Source of the DNA: Allodiplogaster sudhausi
Lineage: Eukaryota > Nematoda > Chromadorea > Rhabditida > Diplogasteridae
Assembly: GCA_945643635.1 (NCBI GenBank)
Contig: CALZFC010000249.1
Coordinates: 80,001-144,000 of the forward strand
Direction of reading: 5' to 3'
Length of the DNA stretch: 64,000 bases
Every line of letters begins with the position of its first letter. Position 1 is the stretch's first letter. The notes below the pieces were generated by a model. That model saw nothing but the letters and a program-made list of their open reading frames with translations. It had not been told where the DNA came from and did no database searches. Of the stretch, positions 13,300 to 24,822 are shown piece by piece. Both the position numbers and the translations under genes were made by a program.

Positions 13300-13416
13300 A
13301 ACAATTTTGTAGTTTTGGCCGCGAGCCGGAAAACGCCCAGGACATTTTGTAGTTTTGGCGTTTTCGACCCCCCAAAACTACAAAATGGGGTACCGCGGAC
13401 ATTTGTAGTTTTGCGC
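13300..13416. repeat. Clustered TTTTGTAGTTTTGG repeats in both orientations
   Basis: TTTTGTAGTTTTGG occurs at about 13305 and 13345, a shortened copy near 13402, and the reverse form CCAAAACTACAAAA at about 13370. The cluster lies just beyond the 3' end of the decayed transposase gene, so it may be its subterminal region. No matching cluster was found beyond 17850, so the element end is unproven. Confidence 0.6.
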
Positions 13417-13692
13417 ACCATAACATGCAGCGTGTTTTCCTTCCCAAATAAGATGCATTTTTCTTTGTCTACCTCGTAATATGTTCTTCGTTGGGTCTCT
13501 CTTTGATTTGCAGCACATGCTTCCACGTTCTCCAAACATTTATGAAGCCAAAAAATTTAGATTTAGATCCTAAACTTAAGTGCAAATAGACATATTAATA
13601 AAGATTCTCACGCGTTTGCGACTATTTAATCCATCACAATTCGAATAAATAGACATAGAGATATAACATGGAGCGAAGAAAACGAAGTTGAG

Positions 13693-16600
13693 TTAGTAGA
13701 CAGGCCAATGTCGAAGAGGAACAACCAACGTATTGCTATTGTTATCATAATACGCGTCCAAGGGGTGCGCATTTGCAAGGGAATCGAAGTCAAGAAGAGC
13801 AAATGATTGAATCGATTGAATAGCATAAGCATTGATGTCATCTCGGAACGACAGAGTGTGGCTGTTTTGAACAACAATGCGCCACTTATCATCAACGAAG
13901 CAGAAGAATGAAATCTGCGCGAAAGAAGGCTGAGAGCCCTTTGCCATTGAAGAGATCAAGAAATCGCGCTCACCAAAGGACATTCCACACCACGACATAC
14001 GATAACACAACTGGTTGACACGCGTACAATTGAGCGAGTACAGAACTTTAACCAAATGCGAATCGGCTGGAAGTAGAGTAAAGTCAACGGGAACAGTGGA
14101 CGGAGTGCACGCGGCTGTGAACTTGGTGCGCTGATTAGCCAAGTGCAATTGCAAATGCTGGATGACACTCAATGGCATGTTGCGATAATTTTTGCTGGTG
14201 TAGGAAAGGGTCTTAACGCTTGCATTGACCTGCTCGTAATCCATTGTCCAAGAGAGGATTGGCGGCCCGTTTTCACGCACAAACTGTGGGTAATGAAGAA
14301 GGTGGTGGCATTTCACGGTTACAGACACGGCATCATCAATGGAAAGAGAAGCCTTAAGAGAGACCATGTATTCATGAATGGCACCTTCAAGGCCAACAAC
14401 ATCATCATTCCTGAACTGGGGCTGCATGAGATACAGAAGAACAAGAGACAGACACAGAAAAGTCTTGCATTCTTGCGCTGAAATGTCAATGCTGCGGTAG
14501 AGGGCGAATGGCAACAATGTCATTAGGGTGTACGCTTGGGAAGCGCGCTGCTTAGTAGTTGTACCGGTGAGGACAGTGTCAGGGAAAGGGGTGGGGCGAG
14601 ATGAAGAGTCCTGGCTGCCATAAGGAATGATGGAGAGACGAGCATTAATCTTTTCTATTCTGACGCCACTTCTGTTCGCAAAGCGAAGGAATCATACAAT
14701 CGCGCGCTGGCACTCCCCTTCCAGACAGTCATGCATCAGGTCAAGCCCAGAATCAGACAACATGTCATACATCGGAAACTTTAAGAGAGGGCTGTGCTGA
14801 ACGTAGCCAAACTGTCTGAGCTGGCCGGAAGCATCAACAGTTTGGAACCAGGTTGAATCTCTGAGCACTACTTGGCTAGGCATTGTACAATCAAGGAATG
14901 TAGAGGAATGGGCCGTACAGATTCGACAAATTAACCCGGCGCCAAAGTTTTTGTCGAGTCCTCTGAGTTCATTCTGGGCCTTGTTATCGGCAAGAAGAGA
15001 GCGCAGAACTGGCTTGTAAATCCGGCCGTCGACGAGGAGACCACCAGCCTTCTCAATGTCAGCAAGCTCCTTCTAAAAATTCGTATTTACAAACATATTA
15101 TTGCCATATACTCAGAGAACACTTGCTATGTCAATTTCAGAAAATGCTTGCTTACCAGCAATATCTCGAGGACAGGGCGAAACTTGTGCGCGCTGTGGTC
15201 CAACGTGTACGCCACGGCAAAGACTTGCTTGGCCGCCTGCGACGAGCTGATTCTCAGCGGGAGACCTGCCAGCTTTACTAGAAAGATGGCCAGCTGATTC
15301 GCACCGGCTTTCGTACCGAGAGCGCCTCCCGGGGACATGTCATCCGAGTAGAGCAGGAACGGCAAGTCCACAGTTCCGCCACTTCTGTTCATATTTTTGC
15401 TTTTGTGCTAAAGGCCATTATTATTTTTATAAATACATGATTTGAAAAGAGTAAAGCAAAATGCCGAAGAAATGAAAGTGAAAAAATTAGCAACCTTGTT
15501 CACCCATCGACTTCCATCCATGTGGCAAAATCTATTGCAAAAACAAACTACCTTCTCCTTTCAGAGTCACGAAAGACTCCCAAGTCTGTCGCCGACCATC
15601 TTCGGGAGCACATTCCGCCCAACTGAGCACCGCTGCCTTCAGTTTATCCCATCTTTGAAAGAACGCTGTGACATCGACAAACTCACTGGCTTGGAAGTCC
15701 CGCAGAATCTATGAAAACGTAGCGATAAGCATTTGGACATGGCTCTAACCACTGAGGGATTATGTAGCTGTGCTATCGCATCAAAGGCACAAGCCACTCC
15801 TTTTCCAAGATCATCTTTGACCGAAATTGTCTAAAAGTAAGTGTACCTAGAAGATAAAGACTTTGCTCCTTTTGTAACAACAACTTATAGTATTCATATG
15901 TGACAGTTACGCACCGTGTAGCATTCAGTAGATGTTCTGCAGTCTGCGGGTCAACACTGCTTTGCAGTTCCTCGTTCAGATCAGCTTGTTGCTCCAGCGG
16001 AATAGCTTCCTCAAACCTTCTCTTCTTTCGATAGGGGCGAAAACGGTAGAGGCCGTCTTCTTTAAGTAGCCGCTTCTTGTTATAAATGAACTGGAAGAGG
16101 ATCGACGAACATTCGCTGACGTAGATTGACTGCAAACAAAGTTGCTTTAGAAATATCGTAATAACAAGGTTAGGAATATCAAGGCATTTTTATTACAATT
16201 TAATAAAAGTATTTCTTAACTTATAGTTAGGGCAAAAACTCGCTGCCATCTTTCTGCTGATCTTTCTGTTAATGTCATCGCATCTTAATGATGCATGAAT
16301 AAATGAACATAATAAATACCTTCTCAATACTCGGAAAGGGGAGAGAACTGTCGCACCTCATCCGGTCTTGGCGCGAACCTTCTAAAAAAAAATACGTTCT
16401 ATAAGATAAATTGAGTCAGCACTGCATGTTCGAAAAAAGAAGACACTGATCTATCACAATATTCGAGGAGTGCGCAGCCAACTCGTCTCTTGAAGCGGTT
16501 ACGCGCGACAGGATTGAAGTCGAATGACTCGCCGCTGTTCAGTCTCTCGAGAATACTTTTCGACTTCGCGCCGGAGAGAATATCTGATGCAAATATATCG

Positions 16601-17845
16601 AATTTAATAAAAATTAATTCATTCTGAAATACTAAGATACAACAGAAGCTTAAAGGATTACCGTTTAAGGAGAGGGAGCGAAGCTTTTCATTCAGAGTGG
16701 GCAGTGCCGGAGTCGCTACACGCTCTTTTCTTGCTCCTAAGCACATGGAACCTTTTTTGGATTTAATCTAATTTACTTATTATATATAAATAAAATATTG
16801 AAAACCTTTAAGAAGATTCTGTGCGCTGCTTTTTGCAAGACGAGTTCCCACTTGCTCCGTATCCGCGCTCAGATCCTCTAGAACCTTCCTAATGAAGAGC
16901 AGAACTGGATTTTTTTATTATTTTAAAACAACATATTTTTTTAGTAGAAAATTAAAATGAATCAATTTATTTTTAAGCATAAATTTCGACTACTAAAAAC
17001 GCTTAAATAAAAACTTCTAAAGTATCTTTTGAAAAGAAAGAAAAAATATGCCATCAAACCTCGTCAGAATCATCCATCGCTAACGCGTACTGAAGCTCCT
17101 CTTGCCGCGTGAGTCTCTGAATAACATAAACGATCATTGTCTCATGCTTTAGAAGCCTCCGTACTTTTCACACACACACACACACACGCCCAGCTCGATC
17201 AGGATGCCCTTGTCGAGCTCATCAAGCATCTCCGTGGTCATACGGTTGCATGAAAAGCACTCCGCATACCTAGTAAGGATACTTACAATTAGTATGAAAT
17301 AAAGATAAAATAAAGAAAGACAAACGATGGTTATATGATGCATCTGCCGAAAAAACTGAAACCGTCAAACAACAGGAACCCATACAAGAAGGTGATATTA
17401 AGCTGTTCCCGCCTCACAGGTCGAAAAAGAAAAAAAATGTCGCTAAAGTTGTCCTTTTTTTCTCATTATTCCATCGCAATAGGTACTAGTTAAAAGATGT
17501 TGCTTTTGTCAGATAAAAATAAAGAGAACATCAGTAAAATCATCCATTAAAACAGTGTAGTAGCTCTTAACATCAAGTGTGCAATAAAGAGACCAGCTCC
17601 AACAGCACTCTAACTCGAAATAACTAAAAGCAATTCTATATTCGTGGTCGCAGTATCAAACAACCTAACATGTCTAAGTTTCCCCCCTTTTTTTGGGATT
17701 TTCCAATCTCTAGGGTGGGAATAGCTTAATAGTACCAAATAAAAAGAAACATAAAAAACAATGAAACCTCAAAGCCAATTCGGACGATATCCCCGCCAGC
17801 TCGAAAAACTCGATCCATTCAGGCGTGGAAGACATCGGCTTAGAT
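13693..17845 (-). pseudogene. CACTA/EnSpm-type (tnp2-like) transposase with SAM-like domain, decayed
   Basis: Read on the minus strand, exons 17845-17768, 17269-17188 and 17146-17060 join in phase to a SAM-like domain (WIEFFELAGIS...MLDELD...ELGV...VIQRL). Further exon-like pieces are 16888-16806, 16736-16662, 16583-16458, about 16371-16322, 16129-15915 and 15708-15552. The transposase core starts near 15392 (LPFLLYSDD, GTKAG) to 15157, then 15072-13693. It carries the MHDCLEG motif and a KCHHLLHYP...GPPILSW block, both typical of tnp2-type transposases of CACTA elements. An in-frame TGA at 14692-14694 breaks the core, and phases between 15915 and 15392 do not all agree, so it is called a pseudogene. 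Fusion of SAM and transposase in one transcript is inferred from order, strand and phase. A further N-terminal exon near 18175-18090 is possible. Confidence 0.75.
17170..17187 (-). repeat. (CA)9 microsatellite serving as a splice donor
   Basis: On the minus strand this is (GT)9 directly after the SAM exon ending at 17188, so every repeat offers a GT donor. The phase-consistent choice is the first. Confidence 0.6.
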
Positions 17846-18437
17846 CTGTTAAAGGAATGTTCAGAGGTTGCAAAGAACATTTAATATAATTGTAAGTAAA
17901 AAAAAGCCTTAATAAAGATTTCAAGATTCGGTAACATATATACATCATCATATGATACGCCTTACAATTATTTACAGATGTCATGAACGAGCGGCCCAAC
18001 CCAGTTGGTTTGTTCATTCAAACCATTAAAAAAGTTCAAAATTATGCAGAGTAGGAAAAATACAAAGAAATACGGGCGACTAACTCTTTTCATACGCCGA
18101 AGCTCATCACAGGACGACGTTGAACTTGGAGGAGCCACGGCACACCAGCAGAAAAAGCGGAAAATGAAACCGCTGTAAATAAAAGTTCACGTAAAAAAAC
18201 TTCGAGAAAATAAGAAGGAATAAAATGTATAACATTTGAATTCTATCGAATATTTTCGGTGCACTACACTCAGGAGAATACTGTATCTATTGAGTTTCTT
18301 TTTTCCGGTCCAGTATGCTCAGCTTCCAAAGATGCATGCATATACATATTTTGTCTCATCTTCTATTGCGAACTCTTCATTAAATTACAAATCGACAGAA
18401 CAGAGAAACCCACTAAAAGGTGACAATTGACACGATA

Positions 18438-18439
<2 letters not shown>

Positions 18440-18483
<44 letters not shown>

Positions 18484-18642
18484 TCTCTCGCATTGCATGC
18501 GATCGATCGCATGCGTGCGCACTTGAAAGGCTGCATCCGTCTGTCTTTCTTTCTCTCGCCTTCTCTCTCTCCCTCTCTCTCTCTCTCTCGTTCTCTCTCC
18601 CTCTCTTTCTCTGTCTGTCTGTCTGTCTGTCTTTCTGTCTGC

Positions 18643-18673
<31 letters not shown>

Positions 18674-18865
18674 GCATTGCATGCGATCGATCGCATGCGT
18701 GCGCACTTGAAAGCTGCATCCATCTGTCTTTCTTTCTCTCGCCTTCCTCTCTCTCTCTCGCCTACTTTCTCTCTAACTCTCCTTCTCTCTCTTTCTCTGT
18801 CTGTCTGTCTTTCTCTCTGTCTGTGTCTGTCTGTCTATCTTTCTCTCTCTCTCTCCGTAGCGAGC
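18440..18865 (+). repeat. CT-rich tandem duplication around a 20-bp palindrome
   Basis: A unit of 184 bp is present twice. Each contains the perfect palindrome GCATGCGATCGATCGCATGC (18495-18514 and 18679-18698) followed by GTGCGCACTTGAAAG and a CT/TCTG microsatellite. The palindromes are identical while the microsatellite parts differ. The long Ser/Leu frames here are not genes. Confidence 0.9.
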
Positions 18866-18964
18866 AAGACAAAGGGGTGCATGTATACTCGCAATGTATG
18901 TACAGACAAACAGCGTAAACAAGAAAACAAAACAAGAGAGATGAGAGAGAAACATGAGAGAGCA

Positions 18965-19045
18965 ATGAAGCAAATCGTTGGGCCTGGTGGTTAACGTGGG
19001 AAAATTGCGCGCGGGGGGTGGTGGTTCGGGTCCGGTCGGGTACAA
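18965..19045 (+). repeat. tRNA-derived repeat candidate
   Basis: The stretch holds an A-box-like TGGTTAACGTGG (about 18984) and a B-box-like GGTTCGGGTCC (about 19024), the spacing expected of a pol III promoter. A related sequence with TGGTTCAGCGTGG and ATTGCGCGC lies at about 20957-21000. A tRNA-like cloverleaf was not found, so a SINE head is more likely than a tRNA gene. Confidence 0.4.
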
Positions 19046-19116
19046 AATGTCTTTCTCTCTCTCTCTCTCTCTCTGTCTACCTCCAGGTACCAGCAACGGC
19101 GACGACTCCACCATCA

Positions 19117-19385
19117 TCACTACAGTCACAGGTTAGCTAAATTATCGCTTTTTGCTATCTTTAATGACATTTTATTCTATTTAGATAGACAGAGAGAGAA
19201 ATGAGAAGAAAAAGATATAAAAAATTTCAGAAACTCTGGAATGCCGTATAAAACTACAGTCACAGGTTAGCTAAATTATCGCTTTTTGCTATCTTTAATG
19301 ACATTTTATTCTATTTAGATAGACAGAGAGAGAAATGAGAAGAAAAAGATATAAAAAATTTCAGAAACTCTGGAATGCCGTATAA
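19117..19385 (+). repeat. 134-bp tandem duplication
   Basis: Two almost identical copies of 134 bp begin at ACTACAGTCACAGG (19119 and 19253) and include a purine-rich GATAGACAGAGAGAG segment. The copies differ at very few positions, so the event looks recent. The segment at about 19087-19131, bounded by AG and GTTAGC, could be a small exon (Gly/Thr/Ser-rich), but no partner exon was found. 19386-20629 shows no supported gene. Confidence 0.85.
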
Positions 19386-20629
19386 AAGTAATTTTAAAGG
19401 GGCTTTAAAATGCAAGTACAGTCGGGAAAATGGTATTGTTGGGTATAGAAAAGCTGAGAGAAAAAAGATATATAGAGAGATAGGCAGTTTTATCAAGAGG
19501 GAAAGAGAAAAAAACAAAAGAGAGCTAAAAACAGCAGCTGAATGGGGCGCTTCCGGCCCAACTCGCTCATTTTACAAAATGTACCTCGGAGGGTACAGAA
19601 TGCAAGCGCCGTTTTCACAAAATATTTTGCAAGTTGCCGTTCTCATAATATATTTGTACCTCATTTTGTTAAATACAACCAAATTATTTTCTGTGTGTAC
19701 ATACAGATATGTATTTACACTTAGTAAAGCCAAGAGTAAAGTAGATTAAAAGACAATGTAATAATAATGTTTAATGAACACGGCAGAGAGTAACAGATTG
19801 CTGCAGGGCAACAAAACTTGCCCTTCCATATAAATACACCGCCTAACGTATGCACGTATGTATGTATGTGCATAACCTTCTACTTAATCCACCGCGACAT
19901 TGCATCCGTCTGAAGTTGACGTCAGTGCGAATGAAGCGAGCAACTGTTTATTTCTTTATCATTCGTTTAAGAGAATACCTCTATGTAATACTCAAGAAGC
20001 GTACGCCTAGGGGAATATTTATTTACTTTTACTTTTAAGACTTTGCATCTAAAGTTCATAACGAAGTTTAGGCTGTCAAAAGTTTTGAAATTTTTCTCTC
20101 TTAGCTATAATTCGAAATGTTCAGAAAGGTTTGGAAAACCATGGTTATACTTAATGTTGGAGGTCTTTGCATGTTGGCGGTCTTGTTCAAAGCAACACAA
20201 AATGTCCCAGACGACGATTTGCAAAATTAAAATTGAATGACTTTTGCCCTATTAAAATATTTCAAATGTGGTTTTCAGGCAGTAACTTTTTATTTCTTAT
20301 AAAATTAGCTGTACGATTTTGAGATCTTGCACTATTGGTGCTTGCATAGTTAATAACACTCGAGCGTGTGAACTTCATAAAAATCTCTTAAATTTCTTTT
20401 AATTAGCACATATGAACTTGTTGAGTGTAAACTTCATCAGACAGCTGCAATTTTCCAATGTACATAGCTAATGGTAAGCCATTCTAAAGGCTGCCCTTTG
20501 AGGGCGTTGGATCGGGTGCATTTCCTTGTTTCGAGCATAATTTCAATTTGAAAAATTAATGTATACTTACTTCTATCTGCAACTGAGTAACTTTCCTTTT
20601 TCATCCTAAAATAAAGAAATTTAGGCATC

Positions 20630-23627
20630 ATGCGTGAGTTGCCACGTTCTCTGCTGCACTCGTTGCGAGTCCTGCACACTGCAATTTGCGTCCCCAGCGT
20701 CGCTCTCAACGTCCTCGCCGCCGTCGCCATTCTAAGGCACAGCGACAGAAAGATCGGCACTTATCGATTTCTACTTGCGGCCATTGTGGTCTGTGAATTG
20801 TTGTACTTACTTATTATCCCCACAGAGCAGATAGTATCTCGAGATCGTACTATTATTCTGAACTATTTAGTTAAAAATGTATGCCAGAACTAAATTGTTC
20901 AACCTGACGCCACTACATATTGATAGTTCTGTTAAAAGATATAGATAGTATGAGGGGATGGTTCAGCGTGGCCGAATTATTGCGCGCAGCCCAGCTGGAC
21001 ATCGCCCCCCCCCCTCCCCACCCTCCTATGTATCTGCTTGCTCTCGCCTCCTCATTCGCTCCCAGATAACTCCACACATCCCATCTTTCACCTTATTACG
21101 ATCTTACTGTATTTAATACATACAAGAAGCTACCCAGCATGCCGTAGCAGGCTAAACCTCTTCAGCCAGTCGAAACAGCGTCAGCCACCCAGCAACCCGC
21201 GGCCTTGAGTTGCGAATCAGCAAATTACCCAAAGTAGCAAACGACATCAGGCGGCCTTGTTATATTGCACATTTACACATTTATGTATGTATATTGGACT
21301 GGTAGCATGGGCAGGGCGAGGGGAAGGAGCGAGCAAACAGGACCTGGCAGTAGTTCGCTTTGGCCCTGATAGTTTGCTACCAGCTGGCATGATATTCAGG
21401 CGGGTGCGAACTATCACACAGAACTATGCCAACAGTTCAGAACTGTCTGAGCTGTGTGTCCTCCTTTCTCACATCCTCTTTTTGACTGGCAGCTCATACA
21501 CATAGTTAACGACATCACATTCGATATCGTCGCCCACTACACCTTCTTCCCTCCTTTATATTGCATTTACGTTGACAGCCCAGTCAAGTTCCCGGCAATG
21601 TGGAAGTTTACATTAGGAAGATTGGTTGGTTTGTTTCACTACAGCATAACGGACAAAATCTGCCTATAAAACTTCTGAAGATTGAATTATTTCAGTGTTG
21701 TTCAGTCTTTCTCGCTGCAGTTTGCGCCTTAATTGTGGTACATTGCTTCATTTATCGACACCAAGTAAGTTTCCTTGTTTATTTTAATTGACATTGAATT
21801 ACGACAGGTAGCCTAGGATTTGCATCTAGGTTTTTGTTTGCAAACTAACAACATTCAACCAAATCCAGAGTTGATGTACCCGATTAACCGATTTTTTTTT
21901 AAGTGGGTACCCGAAATTGCTGTAAAGGAGTCTTCCGCGAATTAATTTTTTCTAACGCTATGCACGTTCTGTTGCGTTCCTGTACAATCTTGCCTGTTCT
22001 ACGCTCGAGAGAGCGTTGCTAAATACGGAGTTGCAAGTATCAACAATAGATAATTGAGATTTAGCTGATCCTTGCTTAAAAATGACATATTAATTATTCG
22101 CACTTTATGACATCTTAACGAGAGACCTCGTTAAGATGTCATAAAGTGTGGAAATGTGAAATTAAGCTCGAAATCAGGAATAGACCGAGTACATAACGAA
22201 TACATATCATCTTTCAAGAAAAAAAACAACTTCTTCTTCTGTATTCCCATATGATCAAGTTTGGCCTACAAGATCGATTGGAGGTCTCTTTATGAAAATG
22301 AGTATTTAGCTAGAAATTTGCATTTGTTTTTTGACAGCAGTAGAAAGCGTCTGTCGATGTATCATCAAATCCAAGCAAGGAGTGCCAACGGGTGGGAAGA
22401 AGAAGCATTCTCCGCCCCTCCTGCCCACTTAGCAACCCATTTTCACCAAGGGATAACAGATAGAGAAAAGCGAGACAATAAAAGAAATTGAGAGAGGTTT
22501 GATACACATAAGTTTCAAATTTGAAATTTTGTAGCGGTTCTTCCAGTTGGGAGTTTTGCACTATTTGAAGCGTAATTTCTACTTCTTTTAAGCAACTCCA
22601 ATTGTCCGCTTCACGATTTCGGCTATCACGCGGGGCGCTAATCGGTGCATATTGTTCTCCTCCTGGTATAATGGCCTTACTTCTCGCACTTGGCTTTCTC
22701 GTCGTTCACCCAATGTCTGATGAGCGGTCTTCTGAGTATGTGAATATTGATTGAGTACAATTTGTTTTTATTCGGCTATCGATATTAAATATTGACCTTG
22801 CAGGCCTTCGAACATCTCTATGACTTTGAAATCGAACAGTTTCTCTGTGGTGATCACGGGCATGGCAACTTGATAATGGGCGAGTTTTGATCTCCGCTTT
22901 GCACAAGAATTAGCTAAACAAGAACTATATAGTATATATATATATAGTTATACATATATTCAGAACTATATATTATGTATTCCTTGGTGATTCTGGCTGT
23001 TTTACGTGAGCAGAACATCGTTAGCTCAGGACACTTTTCTGTTGTTTTGCCAGTCCGTATCACCACTCATATTAACAATTGTAGGCGTCGCTGTCGGTTG
23101 TCTCTGCTTCGTGATTGTCGTTGTTACTGCGTTGTGCCTTCACATGCGCCACATAATCACTTCTGCTTCCTCATCAGTCAATATGTCGGGAGGGCGACTC
23201 GCCCTTCAAAAGAGACTCTTCTACAGTCTTCTCGCTACAGTCTCTGAAAGTGCTACAGAGTCGAAGAGTGATAAAGAGCTGATAAGGCTATACAAAAAAG
23301 GAAATATCAAAATTTGCTACGACAATTTTGGCTTTTACGGCCTTATTTTTTTCATTCTGAGCATTTGATCATTTTGGTCAACAATTTTGATGTGTACGCT
23401 CCTCCCAGATTCAGCGAAAGTATTGGCTACCTTTAGCTCTGTGTGCCGCTGATCTTTCTCGCCATTCCATTTGTCAATCTAGTTGCAATGATGGCGTTAA
23501 AGATTCAAAATTACGGTCAGTCCGTTTATGTACTATGCATACATATATCAAGAACAGTATTACAACTTTTTTCCTAATTTTTTTCTTCAGCTAAATTATC
23601 TCTTACAAATTTATCATTTATTATTTA

Positions 23628-23669
<42 letters not shown>

Positions 23670-23678
23670 TTTTTATTT

Positions 23679-23710
<32 letters not shown>

Positions 23711-23996
23711 TATTATTATTATTATTATTCTTTTATTATTATTATTTTATTATTATTATTATTTTGTACTTAAAAAAAACTACACACTCTTCTTACGATT
23801 AGATCTTGCGGCAGCCTCCATTGTCGTATATTCGTTCCACTCACCGGCGCAATCGCTGACGATAATGCTGACATCTCCTAGCTATCGAACTTTTCTTGTC
23901 GACCTATTTCGACGGCTGACATGCCACAAGATCAGATGCTCACAAGAGAGTAGCATCAATGTGTCAACGTCGTTTGTGACAAGGCCGAATAATTAA
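20630..23996 (+). CDS. Nematode serpentine chemoreceptor (Str/Srh-like GPCR)
   Basis: A seven-transmembrane receptor of the nematode-specific serpentine class, presumably chemosensory. Proposed exons are 20630-20878, 21493-21624, 21696-21764, 22593-22737, about 22804-22860, 23054-23225, 23437-23515 and 23803-23996. Most joins keep phase 0; the last is phase 1. Family hallmarks seen are LNVLAAVAILRHSD and KIGTYRFLLA in the TM1-TM2 region, a TM segment ending IYRHQ, a hydrophobic TM exon (GALIGAYCSPPGIMALLLA), RLALQKRLFYSLLAT before TM6 (matching the conserved K/Q-rich pattern), VPLIFLAIPF as TM6, and a C-terminal SPSYRTFLVDLF resembling the conserved PYR motif. The 3' end of exon 5 is uncertain. 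Family membership is from recall; ligand is unknown. Confidence 0.85.
22101..22148. repeat. Perfect inverted repeat, 22-bp arms
   Basis: CACTTTATGACATCTTAACGAG-AGAC and its exact reverse complement form a 22-bp stem with a 4-base loop. It lies in intron 3 of the serpentine receptor. Perfection over 22 bp indicates recent origin or selection. Flanks give one further G-U pair at most. Confidence 0.95.
23625..23766 (+). repeat. (ATT)n microsatellite
   Basis: About 140 bases of TTA/ATT triplets with few interruptions fill the last intron of the serpentine receptor. Confidence 0.9.
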
Positions 23997-24822
23997 CTCC
24001 ATTGTTCATTACGGACAAACAAATAGCATAATAATCTACAAGTGTATAAAGATTCAATTATCGCGTGTTGCTGCCACCAGGGGTGCCACCCGGGGCCCGC
24101 GCCGGGGCCGACCTCGGAGGACGGGACTGGCGCCGGATATTTTCCGCTCCCCCCCCCCCCCCGCCACACTCACACTCTGCCCTCCACCTTCCTCCTATAA
24201 TATTGAGCAGATAAAAGAAGTATAAATGACGTTATTCGATTGGTTTTGTTTTAAAAATTTCCATAATTGATTAAAATCATAATCATACAGAAAAGTGAAA
24301 ATTATAATGGTTCATGGCTGAACAGAGGGAACTCGGACCCGTCACATCAGTCATCAATTTTGATCTTTGATTTGAAATCTTTTGATTGTTCTCTCTCGGA
24401 GCAGCTCGACCTCCTCTTGCTCTTCCTCTCATATCAAAAGAAGATCAAGACCCTTGCTCATTCTGTGCTGAAAACATACGCAGTGATGGAGAGAAAGCGA
24501 ATATGTACTAACCATAAGACGCAATTAAAAGTGCTCGCTTTACATTAATGCTTAGGAAAGAGAGGAGTTGATTTGTTTTAATGACCTCGCGTCTTTCCGC
24601 ACTCTTCACTTCTATTCTTATCTTAGTGCGCTTTCCCGGGCTTGCCTATTGATACTGGCCAACACTGATAAGAGCGTATCTTCTCTCATTGCGTCAAGCA
24701 GTCGTATTAGCCAAGAAGTACTCTCAAACACACACACTCTTACTTTCACTTTCGAGAGCCTTCCTTATTGCCGGCTTTTCTCGTTTCTTCGGAGCTCCGA
24801 ACTTGGTCCCTTCAACCGCGTC
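23997..24822. other. Intergenic and putative 5' region of the zinc transporter
   Basis: The stretch contains a GC-rich patch (24073-24135), a run of about 14 C (24150-24163) and otherwise AT-rich DNA. An open frame runs in frame from about 24568 into the transporter start, so a longer N-terminus is possible, but the segment upstream of 24823 does not resemble the family. Confidence 0.5.

Noticed and set aside
14143..14481. Plus-strand 112-codon frame
   Set aside because: It is the antisense shadow of the tnp2-like transposase, whose motifs are on the minus strand.
18363..18723. Three overlapping minus-strand frames with RERE repeats
   Set aside because: They are the complement of the CT/TCTG microsatellite and repeat with the 184-bp duplication.
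20997..21020. Poly-C run as a telomere or G-quadruplex site
   Set aside because: It is a single homopolymer-like stretch without periodic telomeric repeats.
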